Counted from the first letter of the stretch, positions 9,837 through 19,650 are shown. The stretch is 64,000 bases of DNA from Parachlamydiales bacterium (GCA_003153295.1 PLXY01000011.1:167711-231710), one strand, 5' to 3'. Program-made: numbers and translations. The notes: generated by a model not told the origin, from the letters alone.

Positions 9837-11234
9837 ATGGTTAGTCTAACAGCACAAAGATGGCACACTCTACTCACAGAGGTGACTTCACCTCTGAACT
9901 CCAATCTGCCCGATACAAATCATAACTATTTGGCATTTAGCAGGTTAAAAGCAGACTCTATCTACATTGATAGCTTTTCTTCCTCTGAATTGGCAGCAGG
10001 CCCTGTTAAGAAGTTAAGGCTGAAGGAGATCGTGTTTTTGAGCAAGCGGGTTCTTTCTGCAGGTTCAGTCCCTAAAGAGACTGCTTTAGGAATAGCAGAA
10101 GGAATAGAGATTTTAGCTAAAGCGAAGCTTGAACGCATGAATTCGACAGGAAATAAAATATTACGAATCTTGGCCCGCGGCCTTGAATATTTTCTTTTTG
10201 GCACCTTTTTTGGTGCTCATTTTGGGTTCACTCTTAAAGAATATCTAGATGCTCCAGAAAAAGAAACTGCCGCAGCGTTGAAGTATGCGAAGAGTTTGAA
10301 AGCTCCCTTCGTCCCAACTCCCTCAGGAAAAATTGAATTAGCGACAAAAGACCTTCAGGCTTATTGCGAATTGTATTGTCCCGGAATTTCCGTGGAACAA
10401 GCTTCAGGAATGATTAGAAACGGACAGGCTTTAGTCAAGGAAATTTTAATAGGCAATCCTGTACAACGTTCTAAAGATCTGCAAGAATCCCAAAGGAAAC
10501 TAGCGGAAATTAACTGGTTTTTAACCTACTGCGCTTTGCAAAAAAACCAAGGATCTCGCTCATGGTCGTTAGCCATTGAGGAAGGTTCAAAACTTTATAA
10601 CTTTATTATGAAATGTCCTGGAGTCTATGAACGCTCTTCAAGCCACTATGTGGGCCGTTCACGTCGTACAACAGGAATCTCCTCTCTATTGATGGAGTCT
10701 TCTTCGCAACATGGAGTAGATGTAAAAAACAACCTCATGCCTGCGGAAAAAGGAACCGTTCTTTTTGAGCAAATAGAATCACTAGATGGCAAAAAGTTTC
10801 TCTTTTTTAAGCCGGAGTATTATGGAACGCAAGGGTGGGATCTTGTATTGCATGCGTTAGAATTCTTGAAAACTCAACTACAAAAAATACTCATTCAAGG
10901 ATCTCATGACTGCATGGGCCTGCAAAGAGAAAAAGTGCCTGATGATACAAAAAAAGCCTTCGAAGCTCTTCTTCAGCATATCGAAAACAATAAGGCTGAC
11001 TATGATAAGCCCGATCTCAAAAAAGCAAGAAATAAAGCGAAGCTTTTTGGGATCGCATATATGAAATCCTTTATTGCAACACTTCATAATGCTGATGCTG
11101 AATTGAATGCGCTTTCAAAGGCAGTTTCAAATACGTGGGAGTCATTGGACAACCTAGACAAGCGGACAGGCAGAGAAATCTATATCACAGCAACTGAGTT
11201 GGATCGCTTCACTTCACAGCCTATCAGTTTGTAA
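9837..11234 (+). CDS. hypothetical protein, 465 aa, possible effector
   Basis: Not recognised. Mostly alpha-helical and soluble, with one modest hydrophobic stretch (about residues 120-132, around LEYFLFGTFFGAHFGF). A Ser/Arg-rich segment YVGRSRRTTGISSLLMESS lies near residue 272, followed by FEQIESLDGKKFLFFKPEYY. The distinct AT-rich upstream region and lack of a housekeeping match are typical of lineage-specific chlamydial proteins; a secreted role is only a guess. AAGGA lies close (4 nt) upstream of the ATG. The 3' end overlaps the convergent histidine kinase gene by 11 bp. Confidence 0.55.
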   Translation: MVSLTAQRWHTLLTEVTSPLNSNLPDTNHNYLAFSRLKADSIYIDSFSSSELAAGPVKKLRLKEIVFLSKRVLSAGSVPKETALGIAEGIEILAKAKLERMNSTGNKILRILARGLEYFLFGTFFGAHFGFTLKEYLDAPEKETAAALKYAKSLKAPFVPTPSGKIELATKDLQAYCELYCPGISVEQASGMIRNGQALVKEILIGNPVQRSKDLQESQRKLAEINWFLTYCALQKNQGSRSWSLAIEEGSKLYNFIMKCPGVYERSSSHYVGRSRRTTGISSLLMESSSQHGVDVKNNLMPAEKGTVLFEQIESLDGKKFLFFKPEYYGTQGWDLVLHALEFLKTQLQKILIQGSHDCMGLQREKVPDDTKKAFEALLQHIENNKADYDKPDLKKARNKAKLFGIAYMKSFIATLHNADAELNALSKAVSNTWESLDNLDKRTGREIYITATELDRFTSQPISL

Positions 11235-12996
11235 CTGCAGCCCGTCGATGCTGGGGGATCAGAAAAGTAAATGTCGTCCCTTGTCCCAATACAGAAGCGA
11301 CTGAAACGGTCCCATCATGCTTCTCAATGATCGTCTTGACGATCGAAAGGCCCAGACCTGCGCCTCCCAAGCGCCGGGAATGGGCTTTATTCACTGTATA
11401 AAATCTCTCAAAAACATGCGGAAGATCGGCTTGCGGAATCCCAATGCCGCGATCCTGGATCGCGATGAGAATTTCCTCTGCTTGTTCTTTAAGATAGATC
11501 GTCAGATGCGCTGGCGCAGTTGAATATTTAACACCATTTTCAAGTAGATTCATCAAGGCGAGTTCTAGCAGATCGGGATCGGCATCGACCATGATTTGAT
11601 CATGAGATTTTTCGATATCGAGGCGTATATTTGGAGATAGAGTCAAGAGAAGATGACGGCAATTATCCGCGAGAGGCACGATATCGCAGGATTGAAAGCG
11701 GGAATCTGGAAGATATTCAATATCGGAAAGGGTCAGAAGATTTTTAACCAGTGTGTCCATGCGATGGCAATTACGGACAATTTTTTCGGTGATCTCAGAA
11801 AGCATGGAGGAAGAAATAGAAGGAAGATCCTGAAGTGTCTCTGCAAATCCTTTAATGATCGTGATGGGCGTTCTAAGCTCATGCGAAGCGTTGGCGATAA
11901 AATCTTTGCCCATTTCGAAGACTTTCTGTTGGCTCGATCGATCCTGCAGAATAATGATGGTCCCGCTCCGAAGGGGTTTAGGCACCGCAATCAAATCGAG
12001 ATAAACTTTTTGCGCATCTCCAATGGAGATCGAGTCTGTGACAACATTGCCTTGTTCTGCTGCAAGCCTGCTAATGGCATGGCAGCTCTTGAATAAATCT
12101 ATTCTAGGATGTGTTTCTCCTGGCATGAATGACTTTCCGATCATCTGCCGGCGAGGGGCGCCCAGCATATGGGCTGCGGTATGGTTGACAAAACGGACCA
12201 CTCCCGCTGCATCTACTGTAATAACACCTTCCACTAAAGATTCTAAAATGGCCTCTTTTTCATTTCTTTCTTCCATGAACAAACGAGTGCTATCTTTAAC
12301 CTTTTCCAAAAGAGAGTTAATGGTCACAGCTAGGTGTTTGCATTCTTGCACCATTCCTCTTTGAATAGGAATAGGCGATAAAATTTCTGTCTTACTCATC
12401 GCATACGGTCTGATCGCACGACTAATATCCAGTAGTGGGCGTAAGAGGCGGGATCCGCCCCACCATAGAATAATACTATACAAAAAGATGAAGGAAGCAA
12501 ATACGATCAAAAGAACTGTCCGAAAAGTAGAGATCCAAGATGCGACCTGAGAAGTCGTCAAAGAAGTCATGATAACATAGGGTGCATCCTCGAAATAAAA
12601 TCGTTTAGCTACATAGACCCAGGATTGAGACGGGCCACCGGCTTGATAGGCTTTTCCTGTTTTAAAGGCTTGAGCAATCGTGAACTCTTCTTGGGAATCT
12701 ATAGGAAAAGAGGTCGTGGTCTTACGACCATCATAAATGATCTGCATTTGATCATCGAATAAAGTCACATAGAAAAAAATCGACAGGTCATGGTCAGTTA
12801 AATACCGAGACATGGCTTCGGGAAGACTTTTTTGCTGGAGCTCAACAATCAAAGATCGCGCCGACTTGCTCATCCCATATCTAACCATGGTTCCAAGAAT
12901 CGTATTACTGAAGGGAAAGAGTAAAGTCATGAATATACTGAAAAGGAAGATGCGCAAAATCATGATTCTCTTCCGAAGACTGACCTTTCTAAACAT
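11224..12996 (-). CDS. PhoR-like sensor histidine kinase, 590 aa
   Basis: Membrane sensor kinase: TM1 about residues 12-36, a periplasmic domain of about 120 residues, TM2 about 157-178, a HAMP linker, a PAS domain (about 245-345), HisKA with the phospho-acceptor His372 in SHELRTP, and a HATPase domain with N box NLLENGVKYS, G1 DRGIGIP and a GGAGLGLSIV G2 box. It would signal to a DNA-binding response regulator, but none lies beside it. Its 5' end overlaps pepP by 8 nt, so it appears to be the third gene of a mutL-pepP transcript. Signal unknown. Confidence 0.9.
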   Translation of the reverse strand: MFRKVSLRKRIMILRIFLFSIFMTLLFPFSNTILGTMVRYGMSKSARSLIVELQQKSLPEAMSRYLTDHDLSIFFYVTLFDDQMQIIYDGRKTTTSFPIDSQEEFTIAQAFKTGKAYQAGGPSQSWVYVAKRFYFEDAPYVIMTSLTTSQVASWISTFRTVLLIVFASFIFLYSIILWWGGSRLLRPLLDISRAIRPYAMSKTEILSPIPIQRGMVQECKHLAVTINSLLEKVKDSTRLFMEERNEKEAILESLVEGVITVDAAGVVRFVNHTAAHMLGAPRRQMIGKSFMPGETHPRIDLFKSCHAISRLAAEQGNVVTDSISIGDAQKVYLDLIAVPKPLRSGTIIILQDRSSQQKVFEMGKDFIANASHELRTPITIIKGFAETLQDLPSISSSMLSEITEKIVRNCHRMDTLVKNLLTLSDIEYLPDSRFQSCDIVPLADNCRHLLLTLSPNIRLDIEKSHDQIMVDADPDLLELALMNLLENGVKYSTAPAHLTIYLKEQAEEILIAIQDRGIGIPQADLPHVFERFYTVNKAHSRRLGGAGLGLSIVKTIIEKHDGTVSVASVLGQGTTFTFLIPQHRRAAVTN

Positions 12997-14035
12997 AAAA
13001 ATTGGTATATCCTTTGTCTGCGATCACAATGGTATCTTCATAACGAACTCCGCCGGCACCAGGCAAATAGAGTCCCGGTTCGATGGTAATGACCATGCCC
13101 TCTCGGAGGATAACATCATGATCATCTCCCTGATACTTCAAACGGGGAAATTCATGAGTCTCTAAGCCGATGCCATGTCCTAAGCTATGAACATACAGTT
13201 CTTCCAATCCTGCTCCTTTAAAAACATTTCGAGCCGCTTTATCGATATCTCCAAGCTTCGTTCCCCTTTTGCAAAGGGCCAGAGCTGCATCATGTGCTTG
13301 TTTAACCACGGTTTCCAAAAGAATCAACCGGGGATCCGCTTTCCCAAAGAAAACCGTCCGTGTCATGTCTGAATGGTAGTGGTCGACAACAACGCCAATA
13401 TCGATGAGGACAATATCACCTTTTTTTAATTTAGCATCACCTGCGCGATAATGAGGATAAGCAGAGTTTTTGCCAAAAGCAATGATCGGATCAAAGGAAA
13501 GTCTTTCCGCACCCTGTTTCCGGCAAAAGATTTCAAAAGACAAGGCCAATTCTTTTTCTGTGATGCCCACTTTGAGGCTGCGGCGGACATGCTCAAATCC
13601 TTTCCAAACGACAGCTGCGCTTTTTTTCATCGCCTTTAACTCTGCAGCATCTTTGATCAAGCGGAGTTCTTTCAATGGGTGAGAAATTCCCCTCCAAACT
13701 CCCGTATACAGTTTTTTTTGCTGCTCACCACGATCCATAGTCGTCGATGCACTATCAAAAACTAAAACCTTCACAGGACTTAAAAATGCAGAGACCGATT
13801 CTTTTGAAAGAAGCTCCACAGGAAAAGGACTATGCTTCTTGGCAAACTCGATATACCGCCCGTCGACAAAAAGTTTCGAGCTCGTCGATAAAACCACTAA
13901 AATTCCTAGAGAAAGTTGAAGACCGGTCAAATAAAAAAGATCGAGCGGATTTTCAATCAAGCAGCCGTCGGCTTTCCAACCTTTGAAAAACGATTGAAGT
14001 TTTGATAGTCTATTTAAAAAAGTTTTCGATGACAT
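12989..14035 (-). CDS. pepP: Xaa-Pro aminopeptidase/dipeptidase (M24), 348 aa
   Basis: Pita-bread-fold metallopeptidase that cleaves the bond before proline in peptides. All five dinuclear metal ligands are present: Asp212 and Asp223 (IDIGVVVDHYHSDMTR), His287 (HSLGHGIG), Glu319 (TIEPGL) and Glu333 (VRYED). At 348 residues it is the short PepQ/YqhT-like form with an N-terminal creatinase-like domain. It overlaps the mutL 3' end by 26 bp. The mutL-pepP pair is, from memory, also adjacent in Chlamydiaceae. Released proline could feed PutA (43391). Confidence 0.9.
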   Translation of the reverse strand: MSSKTFLNRLSKLQSFFKGWKADGCLIENPLDLFYLTGLQLSLGILVVLSTSSKLFVDGRYIEFAKKHSPFPVELLSKESVSAFLSPVKVLVFDSASTTMDRGEQQKKLYTGVWRGISHPLKELRLIKDAAELKAMKKSAAVVWKGFEHVRRSLKVGITEKELALSFEIFCRKQGAERLSFDPIIAFGKNSAYPHYRAGDAKLKKGDIVLIDIGVVVDHYHSDMTRTVFFGKADPRLILLETVVKQAHDAALALCKRGTKLGDIDKAARNVFKGAGLEELYVHSLGHGIGLETHEFPRLKYQGDDHDVILREGMVITIEPGLYLPGAGGVRYEDTIVIADKGYTNFYV

Positions 14036-15647
14036 GCATTCCTATCCACGTTATTCCTTCACGCGAGTTTATCTTTTTGAAACTTCTCCATAAAGTTAAA
14101 GCTTCCTGCAGCATAAATATTTTTTTTCTTCTGACGGCGAACCGCGCGATTTTTTCAGAAAGTTGGGGAAAGGCTTCTTCGGACTGAAGGACCAAACGTA
14201 TCGCCTCCATCACATCGGTCTCATCTAAAAAAGGCGGTATTGCTTCGACTAAGAGGGATTTTTTTCCGCTGAGCTGCACAGCAAAACCGCATCGAGAAAG
14301 TTCCTTGCTCCGCTCAGGAAATTCATGCGCTTCAATTGCAGTCAGCTCCATGGGTAAGGGTATAAGAAGTCCTTGAGCTAAAGAGAGCGGTTCCGATTGA
14401 TTCAGCGTATGCCAAATAATCTGCTGCTGCGCTTTTTGCAGATCGACCCACACGACTCCAGGCTGATAGCCGGCAACTGTTGAGCCATCGAGAAGTAAAT
14501 AATGTTCAAAGAGTCCGATCACCTGCTCGTGCTCGGTTAGTACCGGAGACAGCGCCGGCCCTTCGCGAAATGTTAAAGACTCTTCCCACGAGGACTCTTT
14601 TGCTTCAGGAAACGCATACGAACGCACAGGCTCAGCAAGAGGTGAAGAGCCGCTGAATGCTTGATGGATATGAGATTGAACAAACTGCCGGATGAAATCG
14701 CCTTCTTGAAAACGAACTTCTTTTTTTTGGGGATGGACATTCACATCGATGAGCGAAGGAGGCACAGTTAAATGGAGGACAAAAATCGGATACCGGTCTT
14801 CATTCAAACGTTGTCCATATCCTTCCTTGATCGCACGTGAAACTTGAGGGGAGAAAATAGGACGCCGGTTCACAAAAAGATACTGGCCTGTCCGGTTAAT
14901 GCGATGGTCAGCGGGTGTTCCCAGGACTCCTTCTAGCGCGTAATTTCTCTCTTCTCCCAGCACTTGGAGTTTTGTTGCAAGAAAGCTTGTTTCAAAAAGA
15001 TCACGGATCCGTTGCTGAAGCTGATCCAAGAATAAGCCATTCAACGCAGATGAAACTTTTAAAACGGTTTGATCGTTTGATAGGAGTTCAAATCCTATTT
15101 CAGGATGAGCAAGGCTAAGAGTAATAACTAATCGATGGACTTCTGCAGAAGCAGCAGAAACCTGTTTTTGAAATTTTTTTCTTGCCGGAACGTTAAAAAA
15201 CAAAGAACGGATTTCAAATGTTGTCCCTCGCTTGCGCGATGCTGGAGAGACGGAACGGATTTTCCCGCCTTCGACTTCAACACGAACTCCCGATCCATCT
15301 TGGAGAGCGGTGGTCAGATCAACACGGGCAATTGACGCAATGGAAGCGAGCGCTTCCCCTCGAAATCCCATGGAAGTTAAAGAAGATAGATCATCGATAG
15401 TGCCGATTTTAGAGGTCGCATGTCGTTCGAAACTAAGAAGAGCATCATCCGCGCCCATGCCCAAACCATCATCGGTAACTTTGATGAGTTGAAACCCGCC
15501 CCCCTTGATGTCGATAGAAATAAACCGCGCTCCAGCATCCATCGCATTTTCAACGAGTTCTTTGACAACGGAAGCAGGATTTTCAATCACCTCGCCCGCT
15601 GCAATTTTATTAATCGTATCTTCTGTGAGCACTCGAATTGACTGCAT
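14010..15647 (-). CDS. mutL: DNA mismatch repair protein MutL, 545 aa
   Basis: GHKL ATPase that couples MutS mismatch recognition to strand removal. N-terminal motifs are intact: ENPASVVKELVENAMDAGA, DDGLGMGADD, HATSKI and GFRGEALASIASI. The C-terminal dimerisation domain is short, and the position where endonuclease-type MutL carries DQHAAHER reads VVWVDLQKAQQQ, so it probably lacks intrinsic nicking activity. First gene of the mutL-pepP-kinase group. The start ATG at 15647 gives the normal MQSIRVL beginning. Confidence 0.94.
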   Translation of the reverse strand: MQSIRVLTEDTINKIAAGEVIENPASVVKELVENAMDAGARFISIDIKGGGFQLIKVTDDGLGMGADDALLSFERHATSKIGTIDDLSSLTSMGFRGEALASIASIARVDLTTALQDGSGVRVEVEGGKIRSVSPASRKRGTTFEIRSLFFNVPARKKFQKQVSAASAEVHRLVITLSLAHPEIGFELLSNDQTVLKVSSALNGLFLDQLQQRIRDLFETSFLATKLQVLGEERNYALEGVLGTPADHRINRTGQYLFVNRRPIFSPQVSRAIKEGYGQRLNEDRYPIFVLHLTVPPSLIDVNVHPQKKEVRFQEGDFIRQFVQSHIHQAFSGSSPLAEPVRSYAFPEAKESSWEESLTFREGPALSPVLTEHEQVIGLFEHYLLLDGSTVAGYQPGVVWVDLQKAQQQIIWHTLNQSEPLSLAQGLLIPLPMELTAIEAHEFPERSKELSRCGFAVQLSGKKSLLVEAIPPFLDETDVMEAIRLVLQSEEAFPQLSEKIARFAVRRKKIFMLQEALTLWRSFKKINSREGITWIGMHVIENFFK

Positions 15648-15745
15648 GATTTTATTCTAAGACATACCCCTATTGCCTTCAAAGGTCATTCACGCTATAT
15701 CCTTTTTTAAGAGAAGATTCACAATTCTAAAATTATTCCCTGCAT

Positions 15746-17002
15746 ATGAAAACACGCACGATCATCACTGCTTGCTCTATTGGAAATTTCCTTGAGTGGT
15801 ATGACTATGCTCTTTACGGCTACCTGACTTCTATTCTAGCACGTGTTTTTTTCCCCACGAGTGAAAAATATTCCGCTTTATTTAATACCCTGGTGATTTT
15901 TAGCGTCGGATTTATCATGCGCCCCTTGGGTAGTATTATATTTGGAATGATTGGGGATAAAATAGGAAGGAAGGCAGGGTTGATCTTTTCGATTTTATTC
16001 ATGACAATGCCGACAATCATGATGGGTATACTTCCGACCTATCTCCAAATTGGAATTTCAGCTGTTGTTTTTCTAACGATCTTGCGGATTTTACAAGGAA
16101 TTCCTATCGGAGGAGAAGTGGGCGGGATCATGTGCTATCTCACTGAGATTGCCCCTCCTACTCAGAGAGGATTTTTCGGCAGCTGGTCTTTTTTTGGATC
16201 TCAGCTAGGATTTATCATTACGAATCTCGAAATTTACGCCTTTGACACATGGATGCCTCCCTCCGCTTTTGAAGAATGGGGCTGGAGGCTTTCTTTTATC
16301 ATCGGTGGCATTTTGGGAATATTTGGATGGAATTTGCGGCGCCGCCTTCACGAAACACACGCGTTTCAATATGTGATTAACCACCACCAAATTCTCAAAA
16401 GTCCCGTTTCAGAGACCTTTAAAAAATATGGGAGACAGCTTTTCCAAACTTTTTGTATATCTTCTATTGGTTCGGGGGCTTTTTACGTCGTCTATTTTTT
16501 TTCTACCATTTTTTTAACAGAGATTCTTCAGATGGATATCCCCCAGACGATGTTGATCAATGCAGGAATGTTGTCGGTTTCCTGTATTTTTTTACCGATA
16601 TTTGGGAAGCTAGGCGACCGTTTTGGAATCAAACGGCTCTTGATCCTCAGCTCTATCGGCGTTGTATTATTACCTTATTTTATGTTTTATTTTGCAAACC
16701 AGAGAGAGGTGGGGCTAACTCTTTTATTTGAATTGGTCCTCACCTTATTCCTGACATTAAATTATTCTTTAGCTCCCGCTTTCCTTTGGAAAATATTTCC
16801 AACGCCCGTTCGTTATACAGGAGTCGGAGTAGGCTTTAATTTATCAAACGCGATTTTAGGAGGGCCTGCTCCTTTGCTGTCGCTTTATTTAATTAAGCTT
16901 ACAGGCAACAATGTAGCCCCTGCCTATTATTTTATTTTACTTGGATTGATCAGTCTGATTCCGTTCTTGCAGAAAGACCGGGTGCTACAAGAGATGAAAT
17001 GA
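15746..17002 (+). CDS. MFS transporter of the metabolite:H+ symporter (ProP-like) family, 418 aa
   Basis: Twelve-helix major facilitator protein. The N-terminal ACSIGNFLEWYDYALYGYL and the loop-2 motif GDKIGRKAGL, plus LRILQGIPIGGEVGG, are diagnostic of the MHS subfamily (ProP, KgtP, ShiA). Likely substrates are proline/betaine, a dicarboxylate or another organic acid; sequence alone does not decide. A bidirectional hairpin terminator follows directly after the stop. With PutA encoded in the same window a proline uptake role is attractive but inferential. Confidence 0.88.
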   Translation: MKTRTIITACSIGNFLEWYDYALYGYLTSILARVFFPTSEKYSALFNTLVIFSVGFIMRPLGSIIFGMIGDKIGRKAGLIFSILFMTMPTIMMGILPTYLQIGISAVVFLTILRILQGIPIGGEVGGIMCYLTEIAPPTQRGFFGSWSFFGSQLGFIITNLEIYAFDTWMPPSAFEEWGWRLSFIIGGILGIFGWNLRRRLHETHAFQYVINHHQILKSPVSETFKKYGRQLFQTFCISSIGSGAFYVVYFFSTIFLTEILQMDIPQTMLINAGMLSVSCIFLPIFGKLGDRFGIKRLLILSSIGVVLLPYFMFYFANQREVGLTLLFELVLTLFLTLNYSLAPAFLWKIFPTPVRYTGVGVGFNLSNAILGGPAPLLSLYLIKLTGNNVAPAYYFILLGLISLIPFLQKDRVLQEMK

Positions 17003-17030
17003 ACCTATCCAAATAGAATTTGGATAGGTT
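17002..17030. terminator. bidirectional hairpin terminator
   Basis: AACCTATCCAAA and TTTGGATAGGTT form a perfect 12-bp stem with a 5-nt loop, starting at the last base of the MFS stop codon. It lies between convergent genes (MFS on plus, small membrane protein ending at 17036 on minus). T-rich bases follow on the plus side (AAGTTTTATC). Confidence 0.8.
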
Positions 17031-17035
17031 AAGTT

Positions 17036-17245
17036 TTATCGGACAGCTGTCGTTTTATAGGGACAGGATTGCTCTCCCTGACAAGTTTCGACTTCAGTTG
17101 AAACTTTTTTAGGTCCAAAAAAGCAATAATTTTCTTTGCTGGCGCGGTATCCTCTGGTGCCATAAACAAAAACACCCAGTAAAAAGACGACCACTAAGAT
17201 AATTCCAACGATTTGCTTGCTATGTGAATCTTTTGTTAAGCTCAT
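17036..17245 (-). CDS. small single-pass membrane protein, 69 aa
   Basis: Unrecognised. An N-terminal polar segment is followed by one strong membrane helix (IVGIILVVVFLLGVFVYGTRG) and a short tail with three cysteines (CFFGP, CQGEQSC) that could form disulfides if periplasmic. The frame extends to 17269, but the ATG at 17245 has an excellent AAGGAGG ribosome site 5 nt upstream, so that start is chosen. It sits downstream of the zeta-like gene in the same direction. Confidence 0.6.
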   Translation of the reverse strand: MSLTKDSHSKQIVGIILVVVFLLGVFVYGTRGYRASKENYCFFGPKKVSTEVETCQGEQSCPYKTTAVR

Positions 17246-17299
17246 GTTAACCTCCTTAAAAAGTCTCATCTTAGCAACCCTTCTATTTCCCTCAAAGGC

Positions 17300-18253
17300 T
17301 TATCTTTTGAACCTTGTAAGGTAATTTTGAACCAATTCTTCCCATGAAAAAAGATTTTTACCTTCTTTTTTAAGAGCTTGCCGGTCTTCCTCATACTGAG
17401 TCATTAAATTATCGAGGGCGCAACCACAAGCGGGCTCCACTTTCATTTCACCTTGGTCAAAAACCACCGCAAGCGTCTCATCCGCCAGTAGATCATCAGA
17501 CCAGTAAAGATAAAGCGTATCTGCAGAATTAAAATAGATATTCAATTTTTCAGGAAAAGATTTTCCTTTTGCTACTGCATCTTCAGGAGTGGATTGATAA
17601 AAACGCTGCTCGTTATTTCGGTATTCGATTGCCTCCTTTCTGAGATCTTCATCGCAATAAGAAATGACTAATGTGATCTGATAACCTTCCGCGCGCAATT
17701 TCTGCAAAAACTCCGGAACATAAGCTCCTGTCAATGTTGTACCATGAACTATATCCGCTCTTTTTTGGAGCGCCTCTTCCATCAGACTGAGCGTGATGTA
17801 ATTGGAAGCTCCCCTCCATTTTTCATAAGCCGCCTTTTGAACATCCAAATAACTTGAAGAGCTCGCTGCCTTCAGGGCATTCAAAGACTGAGCATAATAC
17901 GTGTGCGCCATGAATTTCAAAGCTCTCTGATCGGGATCGAGATAGACACCTGTTTGATAGGCTGGATGTGTTTGCATAAACCGTTCTAAGATGGTGCTTT
18001 TACGTGACCCTGGACCTCCAGCGCTAGCCAAATAGAAGGGTCGCTGCTTTGCAGCAGCTTCTTTCACTCGGCATACGCTTTTGACAACTTGTAAATCTTT
18101 TGCTATATCTTCTTTTTCTCGATCATTATAAGAACTCAAATGACTCTCAATTTGCTCAGGTGAAAAAAAGAAGTTCCCTTCAGAATAAATAGACGATGTC
18201 CATAAGAATGTTGCAGCCACAATCAAACCCGATAGTTTTCGTAAAAAGTTCAT
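17300..18253 (-). CDS. secreted zeta-toxin-like P-loop kinase, 317 aa
   Basis: A signal peptide (residues 1-24) precedes a domain with a zeta-toxin pattern: P-loop SAGGPGSRKST (Gly79-Thr87), strand motif VYLDPDQ with Asp106 at the substrate-aspartate position, and later IVHGTTLTG. Zeta toxins phosphorylate UDP-GlcNAc or other small molecules. The glycine normally before the P-loop lysine is Arg84. No epsilon-type antitoxin is adjacent; export may make one unnecessary. AAGGAG lies upstream of the ATG. A host-directed or periplasmic kinase is an inference. Confidence 0.7.
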   Translation of the reverse strand: MNFLRKLSGLIVAATFLWTSSIYSEGNFFFSPEQIESHLSSYNDREKEDIAKDLQVVKSVCRVKEAAAKQRPFYLASAGGPGSRKSTILERFMQTHPAYQTGVYLDPDQRALKFMAHTYYAQSLNALKAASSSSYLDVQKAAYEKWRGASNYITLSLMEEALQKRADIVHGTTLTGAYVPEFLQKLRAEGYQITLVISYCDEDLRKEAIEYRNNEQRFYQSTPEDAVAKGKSFPEKLNIYFNSADTLYLYWSDDLLADETLAVVFDQGEMKVEPACGCALDNLMTQYEEDRQALKKEGKNLFSWEELVQNYLTRFKR

Positions 18254-18360
18254 CTTATTCTCCTTTGTAAATTCTCTATGCTAATCTTCTGATTGTTTTT
18301 TTTCTAAGCTTTTGCAAAGCACTAGTTTGACCAAAAAATCAATTCGAGTATTGTTATAAG

Positions 18361-19599
18361 ATGGACCCTCGCCCGATTGCTGTCTCTATTGTCAAAAAGC
18401 TGCAAGATGCCGGATTTACCGCTTACTTTGCTGGAGGCTGGGTGCGTGATTTTCTCTTGCAAAAGCCGTCCGATGACATCGATATCGCATCTTCTGCAAC
18501 GGTCGAAGAAGTCCAACGTCTTTTCCCTAAAACAATTCCAGTAGGCGTGGCCTTTGGCATTGTGATTGTCGTGCAAGACGGCCATCAATTTGAAATCGCC
18601 TCTTTTCGTAAAGACCGCGGATATGTTGATGGAAGGCGGCCTGTAGGGATCGATCCTGCTTCACCTGAAGAAGATGCTAATCGGCGGGATTTCACGATCA
18701 ATGGAATGTTTTACGATCCTATCCAAGATAAGATTTTTGATTTTGTCGATGGCATGAAAGATCTCAAAAAAGGGATCATCCGTGCGATTGGTGATCCCCA
18801 AGCTAGGTTTTTGGAAGATCGGCTCCGCATGATGCGGGCCGTGAGATACTCTACCCGTTTTAATTTTCCGATCGAATCTGACACTTTACAAGCGATCCTA
18901 TCACAGGCTGAAACACTCTTGCCATCGGTTGCCATGGAAAGGATCTGGCAAGAATTTAAAAAAATGTCCCAATTTTCTCATTTTGACACGGGACTCTTGA
19001 CCCTGCATCAACTTAAACTTCTTCCGACGATCTTCCCTCAATTGAAAGACGTCTCTACCGAAGAAATCCAAAAACGGGTCAATTATATTGAACTTTTTCC
19101 TCAGGGATCTCCTACCATTGCTGAATTATTAGAACTCTTTCCCGACTCCTCTTTACAGGACGCTTTATCTCTCTGCGATTATTTAAAACTTTCTAAAGCT
19201 GATAAAGAGTTTGTCGAATTCTATTCTCATGCTCAGCGGCTTCTTCAAATGCCCCATAAATGGAAAGAAAAACTGGAACCTCTTGAATGGGCCCACTTTT
19301 ATGCCCACGCTCACAGCTCCCTTGTTTTACAAATCATCGCTGCCCATTTCCCTTCACAAGAAAAGGAAAATTTCTTGCATGAACATACCCTCCAACAGCA
19401 GCTTCTCCAACAAGCTATCCTGCGGATTAAGACCCAAAGTCCGCTTGTCCGTGCGGAACACCTGATGGCCGAAGGCGTTGCGCCCGGCAAAAAAATGGGA
19501 CAGCTTCTCCAGGAAGCAGAACGTATCTCTGTCAATCAGGGCATTGAAGATCGAAAAACTGTTATTGATCTTCTCAAAAAATCTTCCCTCTGGAATTAA
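18361..19599 (+). CDS. pcnB: CCA-adding enzyme / poly(A) polymerase family protein, 412 aa
   Basis: Class II nucleotidyltransferase. Head-domain motif AGGWVRDFLL (Gly25-Asp30), catalytic Asp39 and Asp41 (DDIDIAS), RRDFTINGMFYD and the ARFLEDRLRMMRAVRYSTRF motif are all present. It either adds CCA to tRNA or polyadenylates RNA; distinguishing these needs the specificity residues compared with characterised enzymes. The tRNA-Arg gene in this window encodes no CCA, so a CCA-adding enzyme must exist. No Shine-Dalgarno is visible just before the ATG. Confidence 0.9.
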   Translation: MDPRPIAVSIVKKLQDAGFTAYFAGGWVRDFLLQKPSDDIDIASSATVEEVQRLFPKTIPVGVAFGIVIVVQDGHQFEIASFRKDRGYVDGRRPVGIDPASPEEDANRRDFTINGMFYDPIQDKIFDFVDGMKDLKKGIIRAIGDPQARFLEDRLRMMRAVRYSTRFNFPIESDTLQAILSQAETLLPSVAMERIWQEFKKMSQFSHFDTGLLTLHQLKLLPTIFPQLKDVSTEEIQKRVNYIELFPQGSPTIAELLELFPDSSLQDALSLCDYLKLSKADKEFVEFYSHAQRLLQMPHKWKEKLEPLEWAHFYAHAHSSLVLQIIAAHFPSQEKENFLHEHTLQQQLLQQAILRIKTQSPLVRAEHLMAEGVAPGKKMGQLLQEAERISVNQGIEDRKTVIDLLKKSSLWN

Positions 19600-19650
19600 C
19601 AGAATTTAATCGTGCCATTGGGTATATTATCTGACAAAAAAGAGGGCACA

